A stretch of 34,573 nt of DNA from an uncultured Bacilli bacterium (GTDB lineage Bacteria; Bacillota_I; Bacilli_A; RF39; UBA660), in NCBI GenBank assembly GCA_944373145.1, contig CALWAL010000011.1, positions 1 to 34,573 of the forward strand, read 5' to 3'. The notes beneath the pieces are model-generated. The model was not told where the DNA came from and made no database searches. It saw nothing but the letters and a program-made list of their open reading frames with translations. Each line of letters opens with the position of its first letter. Position 1 is the stretch's first letter. Made by a program: the position numbers and the translations under genes. Shown in pieces: positions 18,345 through 26,738 of the stretch.

Positions 18345-18979
18345 TGAATTACAAAATTGAAAATAAAAATTATGAAGTTATAATTGAAAAAAAGAATAAT
18401 AAAAATACTTATATCAGAGTTAAAGATGATTTAAAAATATATGTTACAACTTCTAAATTTACTACGAAAGAAACAATTAAGAATATATTAGACGATAATT
18501 ATCAAACTTTATTAAAAATGATTAGTAAAAAGAAACTGAGTAATCAAAAAAAGGATATGTTCTTTTATTTAGGTAAATCTTATGATATAATTGAAGTATC
18601 AATAATGGATGATATCGAAATCGTTAATGATAAAATTTACACTAAGAATAAGACGATGCTAGATAAGTGGTATAAAAAGCAAATTGAAAAAATATTTCAC
18701 GAACGATTTGTTTATATTTGTAGTATTTTTAAAGAAAATATCACAATGCCACAATTAAAAATTAGAGCAATGAAAACAAGATGGGGTGTTTATAATCGCG
18801 TTAGACATTCAGTTACTCTTAATAGTCATTTGATTGAATATGGCATTGAAGAATTGGATTACGTTATTATTCATGAATTAAGTCACATTATATATTTCGA
18901 TCATTCGGCGAATTTTTGGAAGTTAGTAAGTGTTTATTGCCCTGATTATAAAAAGATTCGTAAAAATTTGAAAGAGTAG
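18344..18979 (+). CDS. YgjP-like (DUF45/M48-type) zinc metallopeptidase domain protein
   Basis: 211 aa. The zinc site is HELSH (His177, Glu178, His181) followed by FDHSANFW with His187, the HExxH...DHS-FW pattern of the YgjP/WLM-related family. The preceding KTRWGVYN segment is also conserved in that family (usually RWGS). No signal peptide is seen, so it is probably cytosolic. The ATG overlaps the transporter stop by one base, so the two are cotranscribed. A physiological substrate is not known for the family. Confidence 0.85.
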   Translation: MNYKIENKNYEVIIEKKNNKNTYIRVKDDLKIYVTTSKFTTKETIKNILDDNYQTLLKMISKKKLSNQKKDMFFYLGKSYDIIEVSIMDDIEIVNDKIYTKNKTMLDKWYKKQIEKIFHERFVYICSIFKENITMPQLKIRAMKTRWGVYNRVRHSVTLNSHLIEYGIEELDYVIIHELSHIIYFDHSANFWKLVSVYCPDYKKIRKNLKE

Positions 18980-18986
18980 GTGAATT

Positions 18987-20258
18987 ATGAAATTATTAAA
19001 AAAATTTAGCTATGTTATTTTAATTATATTGCTTTTAAGTTCACAAGTAGTTATCCCAGATTTCGTTGAAGAAGCTAGTGCTCAATCACTTAAAGATTAT
19101 CGTACAACGTTAGAAGAATTAAAGCAAAAGTATGAAGAAAGTCAAGATAAGAAGGAGCTAACCGAAGAAGAAGTAGCGCAAGCTCGTGATGAAGTGGCTA
19201 AAATAGCGATTGAAAAAGAAAAATTAGAAGAAGAAATTGAAAAATTAGAAGCAGAAATTGTTCAATTAGAAAAACAAATTTCGGAAAAAAATAAAGATAT
19301 GGAAGATATAATTCGATATTATCAATTATCTTCTACAGGAGAAGATGCTTACTTAGAATATTTGTTTACTTCAACTGATTTTACTGATTTTATTTATCGA
19401 ATGGCTATTGCTGAACAATTAAGTGATTATAATAATTCACTAATCGATGATTATACTAATTTAATTAAAGAAAATGAAGAGAAAAAAGAAGAAGTTTCAA
19501 AAAAAATAATGCAACTTGAAAAGAAAAATAAAGAATTAGAAGATAAGATTATTGAACTTAGTGCAGAGTTGTCAACTACTATTGAAGGTGCTGAAACAAT
19601 TGAAGATGAAATTGCTAGAGTTGAGAAAAAAATAAAAGAATATGAAAAAATGTATGAATTTTATAAATGCGAAGAAACAATGGATTATGAAGCTTGTGAA
19701 GCTAAAGGCGGTGAAAGTAATCTTTTGCCTCCGGGTACAGCATTTTATCGACCTGTTGTTTCTGGACGTGTTTCTAGCAACTGGGGAAGTAGATCATTTA
19801 TTTTAAACGGCCGACCATATTCAGATTTTCATTATGGTATTGACCTTGCCACATCTCATGGAAAGAATGTTTATTCTGCGGCTAATGGTAAAGTAGTTGA
19901 AGTTATAAATGCAAAATCACAGTATAATAAAACAGGAAAAAATGTCTGCGGTGGTAATAAAATTTATATTGAACACAATATTAATGGTGTTCGTTATGTT
20001 ACAGGATACTTCCATTTAGCGACAATTAAAGTTAAAGTAGGACAAGTTGTTAGTTATGAAACTGTTATTGGTACGGTTGGTGGTACGAGTGCTGAATATT
20101 GGGATAACTGTTCAACAGGTGCTCATGTCCACTTTCAAGTAGCAACAGGTCGATTTATAACTTATAGTAATTTTACGTCTAATTCATTTAATCCACGAAA
20201 AGTGTTAAATGTACCATCTTTAGGTAAATCTTTCTCTAACCGTCAAACTAAATACTAA
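18987..20258 (+). CDS. secreted coiled-coil M23 peptidase (EnvC/PcsB-like murein hydrolase)
   Basis: 423 aa. A signal peptide (residues 1-32, ASA before the predicted cut) is followed by a long two-part coiled coil (about 35-110 and 150-225) rich in Glu/Lys. The LytM/M23 domain is at about 250-400. Zinc and catalytic residues are present: His282 and Asp286 in HYGIDL, His343, and His380/His382 in HVH. The coiled-coil plus M23 layout is that of EnvC-type proteins, which in several bacteria are activated by FtsEX. ftsEX also occurs in this window, so a functional link is an attractive inference. It follows the YgjP-like gene after 7 bases. Confidence 0.88.
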   Translation: MKLLKKFSYVILIILLLSSQVVIPDFVEEASAQSLKDYRTTLEELKQKYEESQDKKELTEEEVAQARDEVAKIAIEKEKLEEEIEKLEAEIVQLEKQISEKNKDMEDIIRYYQLSSTGEDAYLEYLFTSTDFTDFIYRMAIAEQLSDYNNSLIDDYTNLIKENEEKKEEVSKKIMQLEKKNKELEDKIIELSAELSTTIEGAETIEDEIARVEKKIKEYEKMYEFYKCEETMDYEACEAKGGESNLLPPGTAFYRPVVSGRVSSNWGSRSFILNGRPYSDFHYGIDLATSHGKNVYSAANGKVVEVINAKSQYNKTGKNVCGGNKIYIEHNINGVRYVTGYFHLATIKVKVGQVVSYETVIGTVGGTSAEYWDNCSTGAHVHFQVATGRFITYSNFTSNSFNPRKVLNVPSLGKSFSNRQTKY

Positions 20259-20260
20259 AA

Positions 20261-20301
20261 TCGACATTATTGTCCAAACTTATTATATAGAATAAGTTTG
20301 G
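20261..20301 (+). promoter_or_regulatory. putative promoter overlapped by an 11-bp dyad, upstream of the Cse60-like gene
   Basis: TCGACA (20261-20266), 17-base spacer, TATATA (20284-20289) forms a possible promoter. A perfect inverted repeat, CCAAACTTATT (20274-20284) and AATAAGTTTGG (20291-20301) with a 6-base centre, covers the -10. It also runs into GGTGAT, the ribosome binding site. It could be an operator, an RNA hairpin masking the ribosome binding site, or a terminator of the preceding gene, but no T run follows. Confidence 0.5.
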
Positions 20302-20305
20302 TGAT

Positions 20306-20482
20306 ATGATGAAAGTTAAAGTATTCGATGAAGCCCACGAAAAAGATTTAGAAAGCGTAATTAATGCTTTTATTGAAGACGTAAACGTTATCGATATTAA
20401 GTATCAAGTAGCTGTGGGAATTTTTGCTGAAGAACAAATATATTGCTTTTCAGCTTTAGTGATATATGAAGAAGCTCAATAG
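20306..20482 (+). CDS. Cse60-like sporulation-associated small protein
   Basis: 58 aa (or 57 from the second ATG at 20309). The start KVKVFDE and the segments DLESVINAFIED, DIKYQV and YCFSALVIYE match my memory of the Cse60/DUF2758 family of about 60 residues. Members of that family are sporulation-associated in Bacillus. The reading frame is fully closed, has a ribosome-binding GGTGAT, and carries its own terminator. The biochemical function is unknown. The assignment is from recognition, not from a search. Confidence 0.7.
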   Translation: MMKVKVFDEAHEKDLESVINAFIEDVNVIDIKYQVAVGIFAEEQIYCFSALVIYEEAQ

Positions 20483-20492
20483 AGCTTTTTTT
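20472..20492 (+). terminator. terminator overlapping the end of the Cse60-like gene
   Basis: 6-bp stem AAGCTC/GAGCTT followed by seven T. The stop codon TAG (20480-20482) spans the loop and the first base of the 3' arm. Confidence 0.75.
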
Positions 20493-20553
20493 GTTGTTTA
20501 AAATTTTTTTTATTTGTTCAATATATACATAGAATATTATATAGGAGGTATTT

Positions 20554-22755
20554 ATGTTTTATAACTTTTCAGAAGAAGCAAGAAAAATTATTAGCAGTGC
20601 GAAAAAAGAGATGTTAGAGCTTCGCCATCCCTATATAGGAACTGAGCATCTTTTATTAGGTCTTTTAATAAATAAAAATAATGTTTCATCAAAATTAAAA
20701 AAGTATAATATTGATTATAAAATTATTAAAAAGGAAATTATTAATATTATTGGTGAAGGTACCAATGAAAGTGAATGTTTTCTGTATACACCTATTTTAA
20801 AAAATGTTTTAGAGAATGCTAATGATATCAGCAAAGAATATAATATTGATATTTCTCCTGAATTTTTATTTTTGGGCTTGTTAGAAGAAGGAGAAGGAAT
20901 TGCAATTAGAATTTTGATTAGTATGGGAATTGATTTGGATAAATTATATCAAGAATTTATTTTTAAGCATACCAAAAAAGGAAAGAAGAAAAAATTATAT
21001 ATTGATGAAATAGGTGTTAATTTTACAAAAAAAGCTCAAAATAATGAGTTTGATCCAGTTATTGGTCGCGATGCTGAACTTAAACGTTTAATAGAAATAT
21101 TAACTCGTAGAAATAAAAATAATCCGTTATTAATTGGTGAAGCTGGTGTTGGTAAAACGGCTTTAATTGAAGAACTTAGCAGACGAATTGTTTTGGGAGA
21201 TGTACCCTCAAAATTAGTTGGTAAAAGAATTATCAATATAGATATATCATCTTTAGTGGCTGGAACTAAATATCGAGGAGAATTTGAAGAAAAAGTAAAC
21301 AAAATAATTAAAGAAATTGAAGAACAAGATGATATTATTTTATTTATTGATGAAATTCATACATTAGTTGGCGCAGGTGGAGCTGAAGGAGCGGTTGATG
21401 CTGCTAATATATTAAAGCCGGCTTTAGCGCGCAATAAACTCCATTGTATTGGGGCAACTACTATTGACGAATACAAGAAATATATGGAAAGTGATAAAGC
21501 TTTAGATCGACGTTTTCAAACAATTCTTTTAAGCGAGCCTAATGAAGAGCAAGTAAAAGAAATTATTTATAAACTATATCCTATCTATGAAAAATTTCAT
21601 AAAGTATCAATTTCTAAAGATTTAATTGACTTAGTTATTAAATTAAGCAATAAATATATTAAAAATCGTATGAATCCTGATAAAACAATTGATATTTTAG
21701 ATGAGATATGTGCTCATGCTACTTTAAAAGAAAATCATAATATGATTAGATACCGCGAATTAACTAAAGAGTTGAAGAGCGTTATGGATATTAAAAAACA
21801 ACATATTTTAAATAATAAATTTACATTGGCTATTAAATATAAAGAAAAAGAAAATCTGTTAATGTCTGAAATTAATAAATTAGAAGTTGAGTTATCAAAA
21901 ATTGTAAATAATAAAGTTACTAAAAAAGATATAAATGATGTTTTTAAAATGAAAATAGACATTCCTATTTATGAATTAGGTGGTACTAAAAATAATAAAA
22001 ATAAATTAATTAAAGAATTAAAGGATAAAGTTATTGGTCAAGATCTAGCAATTGCTGAATTAGTTAATACACATATTAATTGCTTAAATGAGAATAATTG
22101 TTATGGGCTCATGTTTTCCGGAGCTAGTGGAGTTGGTAAAACTTTATTAGCGCAATCTTTTGCTAAATTAATATCAAATAATTATATTAGGCTAGATATG
22201 AGTGAGTATAGTGAAGAACATTCTATTAGTAAATTAATTGGTACACCAGCTGGATACGTTGGTTATGGTGATAATAAAAATATTTTTGAAAGCATTCGAA
22301 CTTATCCATTTTCAGTTTTAGTCCTTGATGAGATTGAGAGAGCTCATCCTAAAATTGTCAATCTTTTTTTGCAAATCTTAGATAACAATAAGATTAAAGA
22401 TGCTAGTGGTAAAGATATCTATTTTAATAATGTAATTATTTTAATGACTACTAATATTGTTTCAAAAGAAGGATTAGGCTTTAAAAAAGAAAACAATAAC
22501 AAAGAATTAAATGATTATTTTGGAATATCTTTTATGAATCGTCTTACTAGTGTAATTAAGTTTAAAGACTTAAATAGAGATGATATCGAAAAAATAATTG
22601 CTAAAATATGCCACCAATCATTTAAACATTTAAAATTAAAATCGTCTGAAATTACTGATATTATTAATAAATCAAATTATTTAGAGTATGGTGCAAGACA
22701 ATTATATCCACTTATTAAAAAACTTAGTCAATTGGAAACTGTGAAAGTTAAGTAG
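20554..22755 (+). CDS. clpC: ATP-dependent Clp protease ATP-binding subunit ClpC
   Basis: A 733-aa Hsp100 unfoldase, shorter than the roughly 810-aa Bacillus protein. Clp N-domain repeats occupy residues 1-145. The first AAA+ module has Walker A GEAGVGKT (195-202) and Walker [10 protein letters not shown] middle coiled-coil/UVR-like segment lies at about 405-450. The second AAA+ module has Walker A GASGVGKT (523-530) and Walker [14 protein letters not shown] tripeptide loop after the second module fits ClpP docking. There is a strong GGAGG site at 20542-20546. No ctsR, mcsA or mcsB is adjacent, unlike the Bacillus ctsR-mcsA-mcsB-clpC operon, and I see no CIRCE or obvious CtsR heptad repeat upstream. 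Confidence 0.93.
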   Translation: MFYNFSEEARKIISSAKKEMLELRHPYIGTEHLLLGLLINKNNVSSKLKKYNIDYKIIKKEIINIIGEGTNESECFLYTPILKNVLENANDISKEYNIDISPEFLFLGLLEEGEGIAIRILISMGIDLDKLYQEFIFKHTKKGKKKKLYIDEIGVNFTKKAQNNEFDPVIGRDAELKRLIEILTRRNKNNPLLIGEAGVGKTALIEELSRRIVLGDVPSKLVGKRIINIDISSLVAGTKYRGEFEEKVNKIIKEIEEQDDIILFIDEIHTLVGAGGAEGAVDAANILKPALARNKLHCIGATTIDEYKKYMESDKALDRRFQTILLSEPNEEQVKEIIYKLYPIYEKFHKVSISKDLIDLVIKLSNKYIKNRMNPDKTIDILDEICAHATLKENHNMIRYRELTKELKSVMDIKKQHILNNKFTLAIKYKEKENLLMSEINKLEVELSKIVNNKVTKKDINDVFKMKIDIPIYELGGTKNNKNKLIKELKDKVIGQDLAIAELVNTHINCLNENNCYGLMFSGASGVGKTLLAQSFAKLISNNYIRLDMSEYSEEHSISKLIGTPAGYVGYGDNKNIFESIRTYPFSVLVLDEIERAHPKIVNLFLQILDNNKIKDASGKDIYFNNVIILMTTNIVSKEGLGFKKENNNKELNDYFGISFMNRLTSVIKFKDLNRDDIEKIIAKICHQSFKHLKLKSSEITDIINKSNYLEYGARQLYPLIKKLSQLETVKVK

Positions 22756-22804
22756 TTCAAAAAGACAAAAAAAGACAAAAATACTATTCCAAATTTAAAA
22801 TTTA

Positions 22805-22813
22805 TGATATAAT
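22805..22813 (+). promoter_or_regulatory. extended -10 promoter for the two-gene unknown unit
   Basis: TGA-TATAAT, about 25 bases upstream of the start at 22839. The region before it holds two copies of an AAAAAGACAAAA-like repeat and no clear -35. Confidence 0.6.
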
Positions 22814-22838
22814 GAGTTAAAGATAAAGGTGATAGGTA

Positions 22839-23378
22839 ATGGATATTTTAGATGAAATCAGAAGTAATCTAGCTGCCAATAGTAACCTAACAGAAGAAGT
22901 TCAAGATAAAATTTTTGAACTAACTGTTCTTTTTCATCAGAAATTTCCAGATGTTAGTTTGGAAAAAATAAAAGAAAAAGTAAAAGATGTAAAGTTGGGG
23001 AAAATAAGTGTTTTTGAGCGCAAGGGGCCTGTTATTTACGATGTTATAAAAAACGAAATATGTTTTAGCAATAAAAAATTACACGAAGATTATGATGCTA
23101 ATCATTTGATGATGAAAGCTGTTTTAGCTCTTATTTCATCGAATGATAATTATTATGGCTTTAATAAAGATGATGGCTTAAGGGCTTTAAATATTGGATA
23201 TACAGAGTTATTGGCTAATTTTTTAGTTGGTAACGAAGGAATTTGTGATTATGAGGAAGAAGTAATGGCAACGAATTTGATTAGTCAAATTATTGGTGAA
23301 GAGACACTATTTAATGCTTATTTCAATAATGATTCTGATTTAGTATATAAGAAAATGTTGGAAGCGGAGGTAAGCTAA
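22839..23378 (+). CDS. unknown 179-aa protein, possibly a degenerate metallopeptidase
   Basis: I do not recognise it as a named family. It is soluble with no signal peptide. Residues 88-165 have the layout of many Firmicutes zinc metallopeptidase-like proteins: a helix where HExxH would sit, then GF, then a (L)NxGxTE element, then an acidic helix and 'IIGEE.LFNAYFNND'. The key residues are missing: NHLMMK (88-93) replaces HExxH, and NIGYTE (118-123) replaces NEGxTE. It is therefore either a pseudo-enzyme or only coincidentally similar. The stop overlaps the next gene (TAATG), so the two form a coupled pair. Confidence 0.6.
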   Translation: MDILDEIRSNLAANSNLTEEVQDKIFELTVLFHQKFPDVSLEKIKEKVKDVKLGKISVFERKGPVIYDVIKNEICFSNKKLHEDYDANHLMMKAVLALISSNDNYYGFNKDDGLRALNIGYTELLANFLVGNEGICDYEEEVMATNLISQIIGEETLFNAYFNNDSDLVYKKMLEAEVS

Positions 23379-23689
23379 TGATAACAAAGACACAGGGAAT
23401 ATTTAGTGGTATGAATTACTTTTTAACTTTTAAAGAAAGTGGGGGTAAGTTTTGCGACGCTTATTCTGACATTTTGAAAGCCACATGTGATATATATACC
23501 AATAAAGCGGTCAGAGAAAATCTTTCTGAAACCGCAATCGAAGATTTTGAAAGATTTTTACCTGGTACAAGTGAAGTTTTTGAGCATGCTAGTATGCATG
23601 GTGATTTATCATTTATTAGGGGTTATTTTGATGAGAGTTTAAAGGTGCGTATGTCTGAAATTACGCAAGAAAAATCAAAGGTTAGATAA
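23378..23689 (+). CDS. hypothetical 103-aa protein coupled to the preceding gene
   Basis: Not recognised. Soluble, mostly helical in appearance, no transmembrane segment, no Cys pair or other metal motif. It starts at an ATG overlapping the stop of the 179-aa gene and ends just before a terminator, so the two proteins are probably made together and may act together. GGAGG at 23365-23369 lies inside the upstream gene as its ribosome binding site. Confidence 0.65.
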   Translation: MITKTQGIFSGMNYFLTFKESGGKFCDAYSDILKATCDIYTNKAVRENLSETAIEDFERFLPGTSEVFEHASMHGDLSFIRGYFDESLKVRMSEITQEKSKVR

Positions 23690-23711
23690 AAGGCTTTTAA
23701 AGCTTTTTTAT
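23690..23711 (+). terminator. terminator after the two-gene unknown unit
   Basis: AAGGCTT (23690-23696) pairs with AAGCTTT (23700-23706) with one GU pair, followed by a T run. Confidence 0.65.
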
Positions 23712-23731
23712 TTTGTAATATTTTATTTTTG

Positions 23732-23760
23732 TTGTGAAACAAAATTATTTATGGTAGAAT
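23732..23760 (+). promoter_or_regulatory. promoter for gltX
   Basis: TTGTGA (23732-23737), 17-base spacer, TGG-TAGAAT (-10 at 23755-23760). Confidence 0.75.
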
Positions 23761-23780
23761 GTATATATCGGAGGTGTATT

Positions 23781-25445
23781 ATGACTAATAAGGAATTAGC
23801 CGATTTATTATTACCAAATGTAGGTTCTGATATAACACAATATGAAAATAAATACCCAAAAAGGAATTTAAAAGAGGGCGCGATTGTTACGCGTTTTGCA
23901 CCTTCACCAACAGGTTTTGTACACATGGGTTCATTATTTGCGTCTTTTGTTGAAAGAAAAGCGGCCAAAGATAGTGATGGTGTCTTTTATTTAAGAATTG
24001 AAGATACTGATCAAAAAAGAGAAGTAGAAAATGGTGTTCAAGGCATTATCAATGACCTAAAAAATTTTGACATTTCTATTGATGAAGGAATGATTTCTGA
24101 AACGGAAGAAATAGGTGCTTATGGTCCATATATTCAAAGCAAACGTAAAGATATATATCAAACATTTGTTAAGTATTTGTTAGAAAGCGGTAAAGCATAT
24201 CCTTGCTTTTGTTCTGCTGAAGAAATTGAAGATATACGCTTAATTCAAGAAAAGAGAAAACAAAGAATTGGTTATTATGGACGATATGCTAAATGTCGTA
24301 AATTAACTCCTGAAGAAATAAAAAGCAAAGTAGAAGCCGGAGAATCCTATATTATACGTCTAAAGTCAATGGGAAATTTTGAGAATAAAGTTCGTATTCA
24401 TGATTTAATTAAAGGTGATTTAGAATTTCCAGAGAATGATATTGATGTTGTTATTATGAAGTCCGATGGTTTACCAACTTACCATTTTGCACATCTTGTT
24501 GATGATTATTTAATGCGTACAACTCATGTTATTCGTGGAGATGAATGGGTAAGTTCGTTGCCATTACATTTACAATTATTTCAAACTTTTGGATTTAAAC
24601 TACCAAAATATGCTCATGTATCACCAATTATGAAAGAAGAAAATGGTTCAAGAAGAAAATTGAGTAAGCGTAAAGATCCAGAAGCTGCAGTTAGTTATTA
24701 TCACGAGAAAGGGATTCCTGTTGATGCCGTTAAATTATATTTAATGACTTTGGCAAATTCAAATTTTGAACAATGGTATGATGCAAATAAAGATAAAACG
24801 TTGGACGATTTTAAATTTGATTTTAAAAAAATGTCTAGTAGTGGCGGATTATTTGATATTGAAAAATTGATGAATATATCTAAAAATTATATTAGTCGTT
24901 TAAGTGCAGTTAAAGTATATGAAGGAACGATTAATTGGGCTAAAACCTATGATAAAGAATTTTATCTTCTATTAGAACAACATCGAGATTACGCTATTTC
25001 AGTTTTTAATATTGAAAGAGAACAAAAAAAACCTAGAAAAGATTTCGGGTGTTATTCTGAAATAAAGAGTCAAACTTGGTATATGTTTGATGAGTTATAT
25101 GACAAAGAAAATAAAACCTATGAATTTCAAACTATTAATGATAAAGAGGAAATTGCTGAAATTTTAAGCACTTATATCAATAAATATTATGATGAAGTCG
25201 ATACCAAAGATGAATGGTTTAATAAAATGAAAGATTTAGCTGCTGAATTTGGATATGCTCGTGAAGTTAGAGAATATAAAGAAAATCCCAATAGCTATAA
25301 AGGGCATATTGGTGATATTAGTTTAGTGCTTAGAATTGCTCTTACAACTAAATCAATGACTCCAGATTTATATGATATTATGCAAATTTTGGGTAAGGAA
25401 CGTATATTTAAACGTTATAATCAATTTATTGAAGGAAATAAGTAA
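23781..25445 (+). CDS. gltX: glutamate--tRNA ligase
   Basis: Class I aminoacyl-tRNA synthetase charging tRNA-Glu (and possibly tRNA-Gln, if nondiscriminating). The HIGH-type motif is FAPSPTGFVHMG (residues 39-50) and the KMSKS-type motif is KLSKR (293-297). A CFC...C zinc-binding cluster lies in the acceptor-binding domain. ATG 23781 follows CGGAGG at 23769-23774; the longer frame from 23751 starts inside the promoter and is rejected. At 554 aa it is longer than the roughly 480-aa Bacillus enzyme. The extra length appears to lie in an N-terminal extension of about 35 residues and in the C-terminal anticodon-binding half. Confidence 0.95.
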   Translation: MTNKELADLLLPNVGSDITQYENKYPKRNLKEGAIVTRFAPSPTGFVHMGSLFASFVERKAAKDSDGVFYLRIEDTDQKREVENGVQGIINDLKNFDISIDEGMISETEEIGAYGPYIQSKRKDIYQTFVKYLLESGKAYPCFCSAEEIEDIRLIQEKRKQRIGYYGRYAKCRKLTPEEIKSKVEAGESYIIRLKSMGNFENKVRIHDLIKGDLEFPENDIDVVIMKSDGLPTYHFAHLVDDYLMRTTHVIRGDEWVSSLPLHLQLFQTFGFKLPKYAHVSPIMKEENGSRRKLSKRKDPEAAVSYYHEKGIPVDAVKLYLMTLANSNFEQWYDANKDKTLDDFKFDFKKMSSSGGLFDIEKLMNISKNYISRLSAVKVYEGTINWAKTYDKEFYLLLEQHRDYAISVFNIEREQKKPRKDFGCYSEIKSQTWYMFDELYDKENKTYEFQTINDKEEIAEILSTYINKYYDEVDTKDEWFNKMKDLAAEFGYAREVREYKENPNSYKGHIGDISLVLRIALTTKSMTPDLYDIMQILGKERIFKRYNQFIEGNK

Positions 25446-25453
25446 TTAAAAGA

Positions 25454-25485
25454 AATAATATAGTTAGAAACTATATTATTTTTTT
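25454..25485 (+). terminator. terminator after gltX
   Basis: 12-bp stem AATAATATAGTT/AACTATATTATT, loop AGA, followed by a run of seven T. Confidence 0.85.
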
Positions 25486-25564
25486 GTTCTAATATTAGCT
25501 AGTTTTGTCGATTTAATATTTTTTTTGCTTAATAAGTGTTAAAGTTTAGAAGGAGAGTGATAGT

Positions 25565-25912
25565 ATGTTAGCAATTACAACCGAATATCGACAAGGGATT
25601 TTATTTGTTAGGTTGAATGGAAGCCTTGTTGCTAGTACCATTTCTAAATTTAATGAAGAAGTAAATAGTTGGTTGTTAGGTGGAATTAAAAATGTTGTTT
25701 TTAATGTCGTTGGGGTAGATAAAATTGATCGTAGTGGCAATGAAGCTTTATACCATTATTATCAAATTTTAAATAAAAATGATGGCCATAGTTTAATATG
25801 TGGATTAAATAATCATATTAATAAAAGTTTAAGGAATTCCAGAGTGGTAAATTATATATATGAGATCTCAGATGAATTAAATGCTATTAAGGTGATGAAA
25901 TGGAACACATAG
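25565..25912 (+). CDS. STAS-domain anti-anti-sigma factor, SpoIIAA-like
   Basis: 115 aa, a single STAS domain. The motif KIDRSGNEAL corresponds to the MDSSGLG motif of SpoIIAA, and Ser57 aligns with the serine that SpoIIAB phosphorylates. AAGGAGAG gives a good ribosome binding site. It overlaps the sigma factor gene by 13 bases, so the two are tightly coupled. In Bacillus and Clostridium the order is spoIIAA-spoIIAB-sigF; here the anti-sigma kinase gene is missing from between them. It may be a SpoIIAA or an RsbV-type protein; the adjacent SigF-type factor favours the former. Confidence 0.8.
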   Translation: MLAITTEYRQGILFVRLNGSLVASTISKFNEEVNSWLLGGIKNVVFNVVGVDKIDRSGNEALYHYYQILNKNDGHSLICGLNNHINKSLRNSRVVNYIYEISDELNAIKVMKWNT

Positions 25913-26526
25913 AGCTTGAGGCTCTAATTATCAAAAATCAAAAATTAATATATTCAGTAATGAAGTATTTTTATAATTATCCTAATAAAGATGATTTATA
26001 TCAAGCTGGTTGTATGGGCTTGATTGAGGCATATTACCGATACCGTAGTGATCAAAATGCAAAATTTACAACGTATGCCTATCCATATATATTAGGTGAA
26101 ATGCGGAAATTGGTACGAGAAGATAAGGGAATAAAAGTAAGTAGAAATATAAGCTCTCTATATTTAAAAATTGAAAAGGCTAGCATACTTTTGTCTCAAA
26201 AGCTGATGCGTGAACCTTCAATTAGTGAAATTGCTTCCTTTTTAGAAATCGATGAGGATTTAGTAGTAGAGGCAATTAATAGCACAAATGTTTTACTTGA
26301 TGTTGATGAAATTCCGGTAAGTCACCATGATGATTTAAATAACACCATATATCTTCGTGAGGAATTAAGTAAACTCAGTAGTGAAGAGTGGGATATAATT
26401 CAAAATCGTTATTTAGACGATAGAACCCAAACAGAAACAGCAAATATCATGGGAATAAGTCAAGTTCAAGTATCAAGAAAGGAACAAAAAGTACTACAAA
26501 AGCTAAAAAAACGTCTTGTTAGTTAA
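25900..26526 (+). CDS. SigF/SigG-type RNA polymerase sigma factor
   Basis: 208 aa, shorter than the roughly 255-aa SigF of Bacillus. Region 2 (DLYQAGCMGLIEAYYRY, FTTYAYPYILGEMRKLVRED) is followed by VSRN at the region 2/3 junction. Region 3 reads LSQKLMREPSISEIASFLEI, and region 4 has the group's near-diagnostic GISQVQVSRKEQKVL helix-turn-helix. The pattern is that of the SigF/SigG/SigB group. The N-terminus is short, and the linker between regions 3 and 4 is compressed. The start overlaps the STAS gene. Which of SigF or SigG it represents needs a tree. Confidence 0.85.
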   Translation: MEHIELEALIIKNQKLIYSVMKYFYNYPNKDDLYQAGCMGLIEAYYRYRSDQNAKFTTYAYPYILGEMRKLVREDKGIKVSRNISSLYLKIEKASILLSQKLMREPSISEIASFLEIDEDLVVEAINSTNVLLDVDEIPVSHHDDLNNTIYLREELSKLSSEEWDIIQNRYLDDRTQTETANIMGISQVQVSRKEQKVLQKLKKRLVS

Positions 26527-26532
26527 AAAATA

Positions 26533-26561
26533 TTGCTTTCATTATTTTTTTATGATACAAT
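26533..26561 (+). promoter_or_regulatory. promoter for tRNA-Ser
   Basis: TTGCTT (26533-26538), 17-base spacer, TGA-TACAAT (-10 at 26556-26561), 17 bases before the mature tRNA 5' end. Confidence 0.7.
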
Positions 26562-26578
26562 TAATTCGTAGCTTGTTT

Positions 26579-26669
26579 GGAGTAGTACTCAAGAGGCTGA
26601 AGAGGCGCCCCTGCTAAGGGTGTAGGTCGGGTAACCGGCGCGAGGGTTCAAATCCCTCCTGCTCCGCCA
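26579..26669 (+). tRNA. tRNA-Ser (anticodon GCU)
   Basis: The acceptor stem GGAGTAG pairs with CTGCTCC (one GU), discriminator G, and CCA is encoded (26667-26669). The anticodon loop CTGCTAA gives GCU, closed by CGCCC/GGGTG with one GU pair. The long variable arm (TAGGTCGGGTAACCGGCG region) marks a class II tRNA, and the T arm is GAGGG-TTCAAAT-CCCTC. Length is 91 bases with CCA. It decodes AGC/AGU. Confidence 0.96.
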
Positions 26670-26681
26670 TTGGTAGGTTAC

Positions 26682-26725
26682 AGCTCTTTGGAGCTTTAAA
26701 AAAGGATTGTTTCAATCCTTTTTAT
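26682..26725 (+). terminator. terminator after tRNA-Ser
   Basis: A small hairpin AGCTC/GAGCT (26682-26695) precedes a 9-bp hairpin AAAGGATTG/CAATCCTTT (26701-26721, loop TTT) followed by T residues. Confidence 0.85.
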
Positions 26726-26738
26726 TTTTATGTAAAGA

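Noticed and set aside
22758..22781. Direct repeat AAAAAGACAAAA upstream of the 179-aa gene
   Set aside because: Two low-complexity A-rich copies; could be chance in this base composition, with no further copies noticed.
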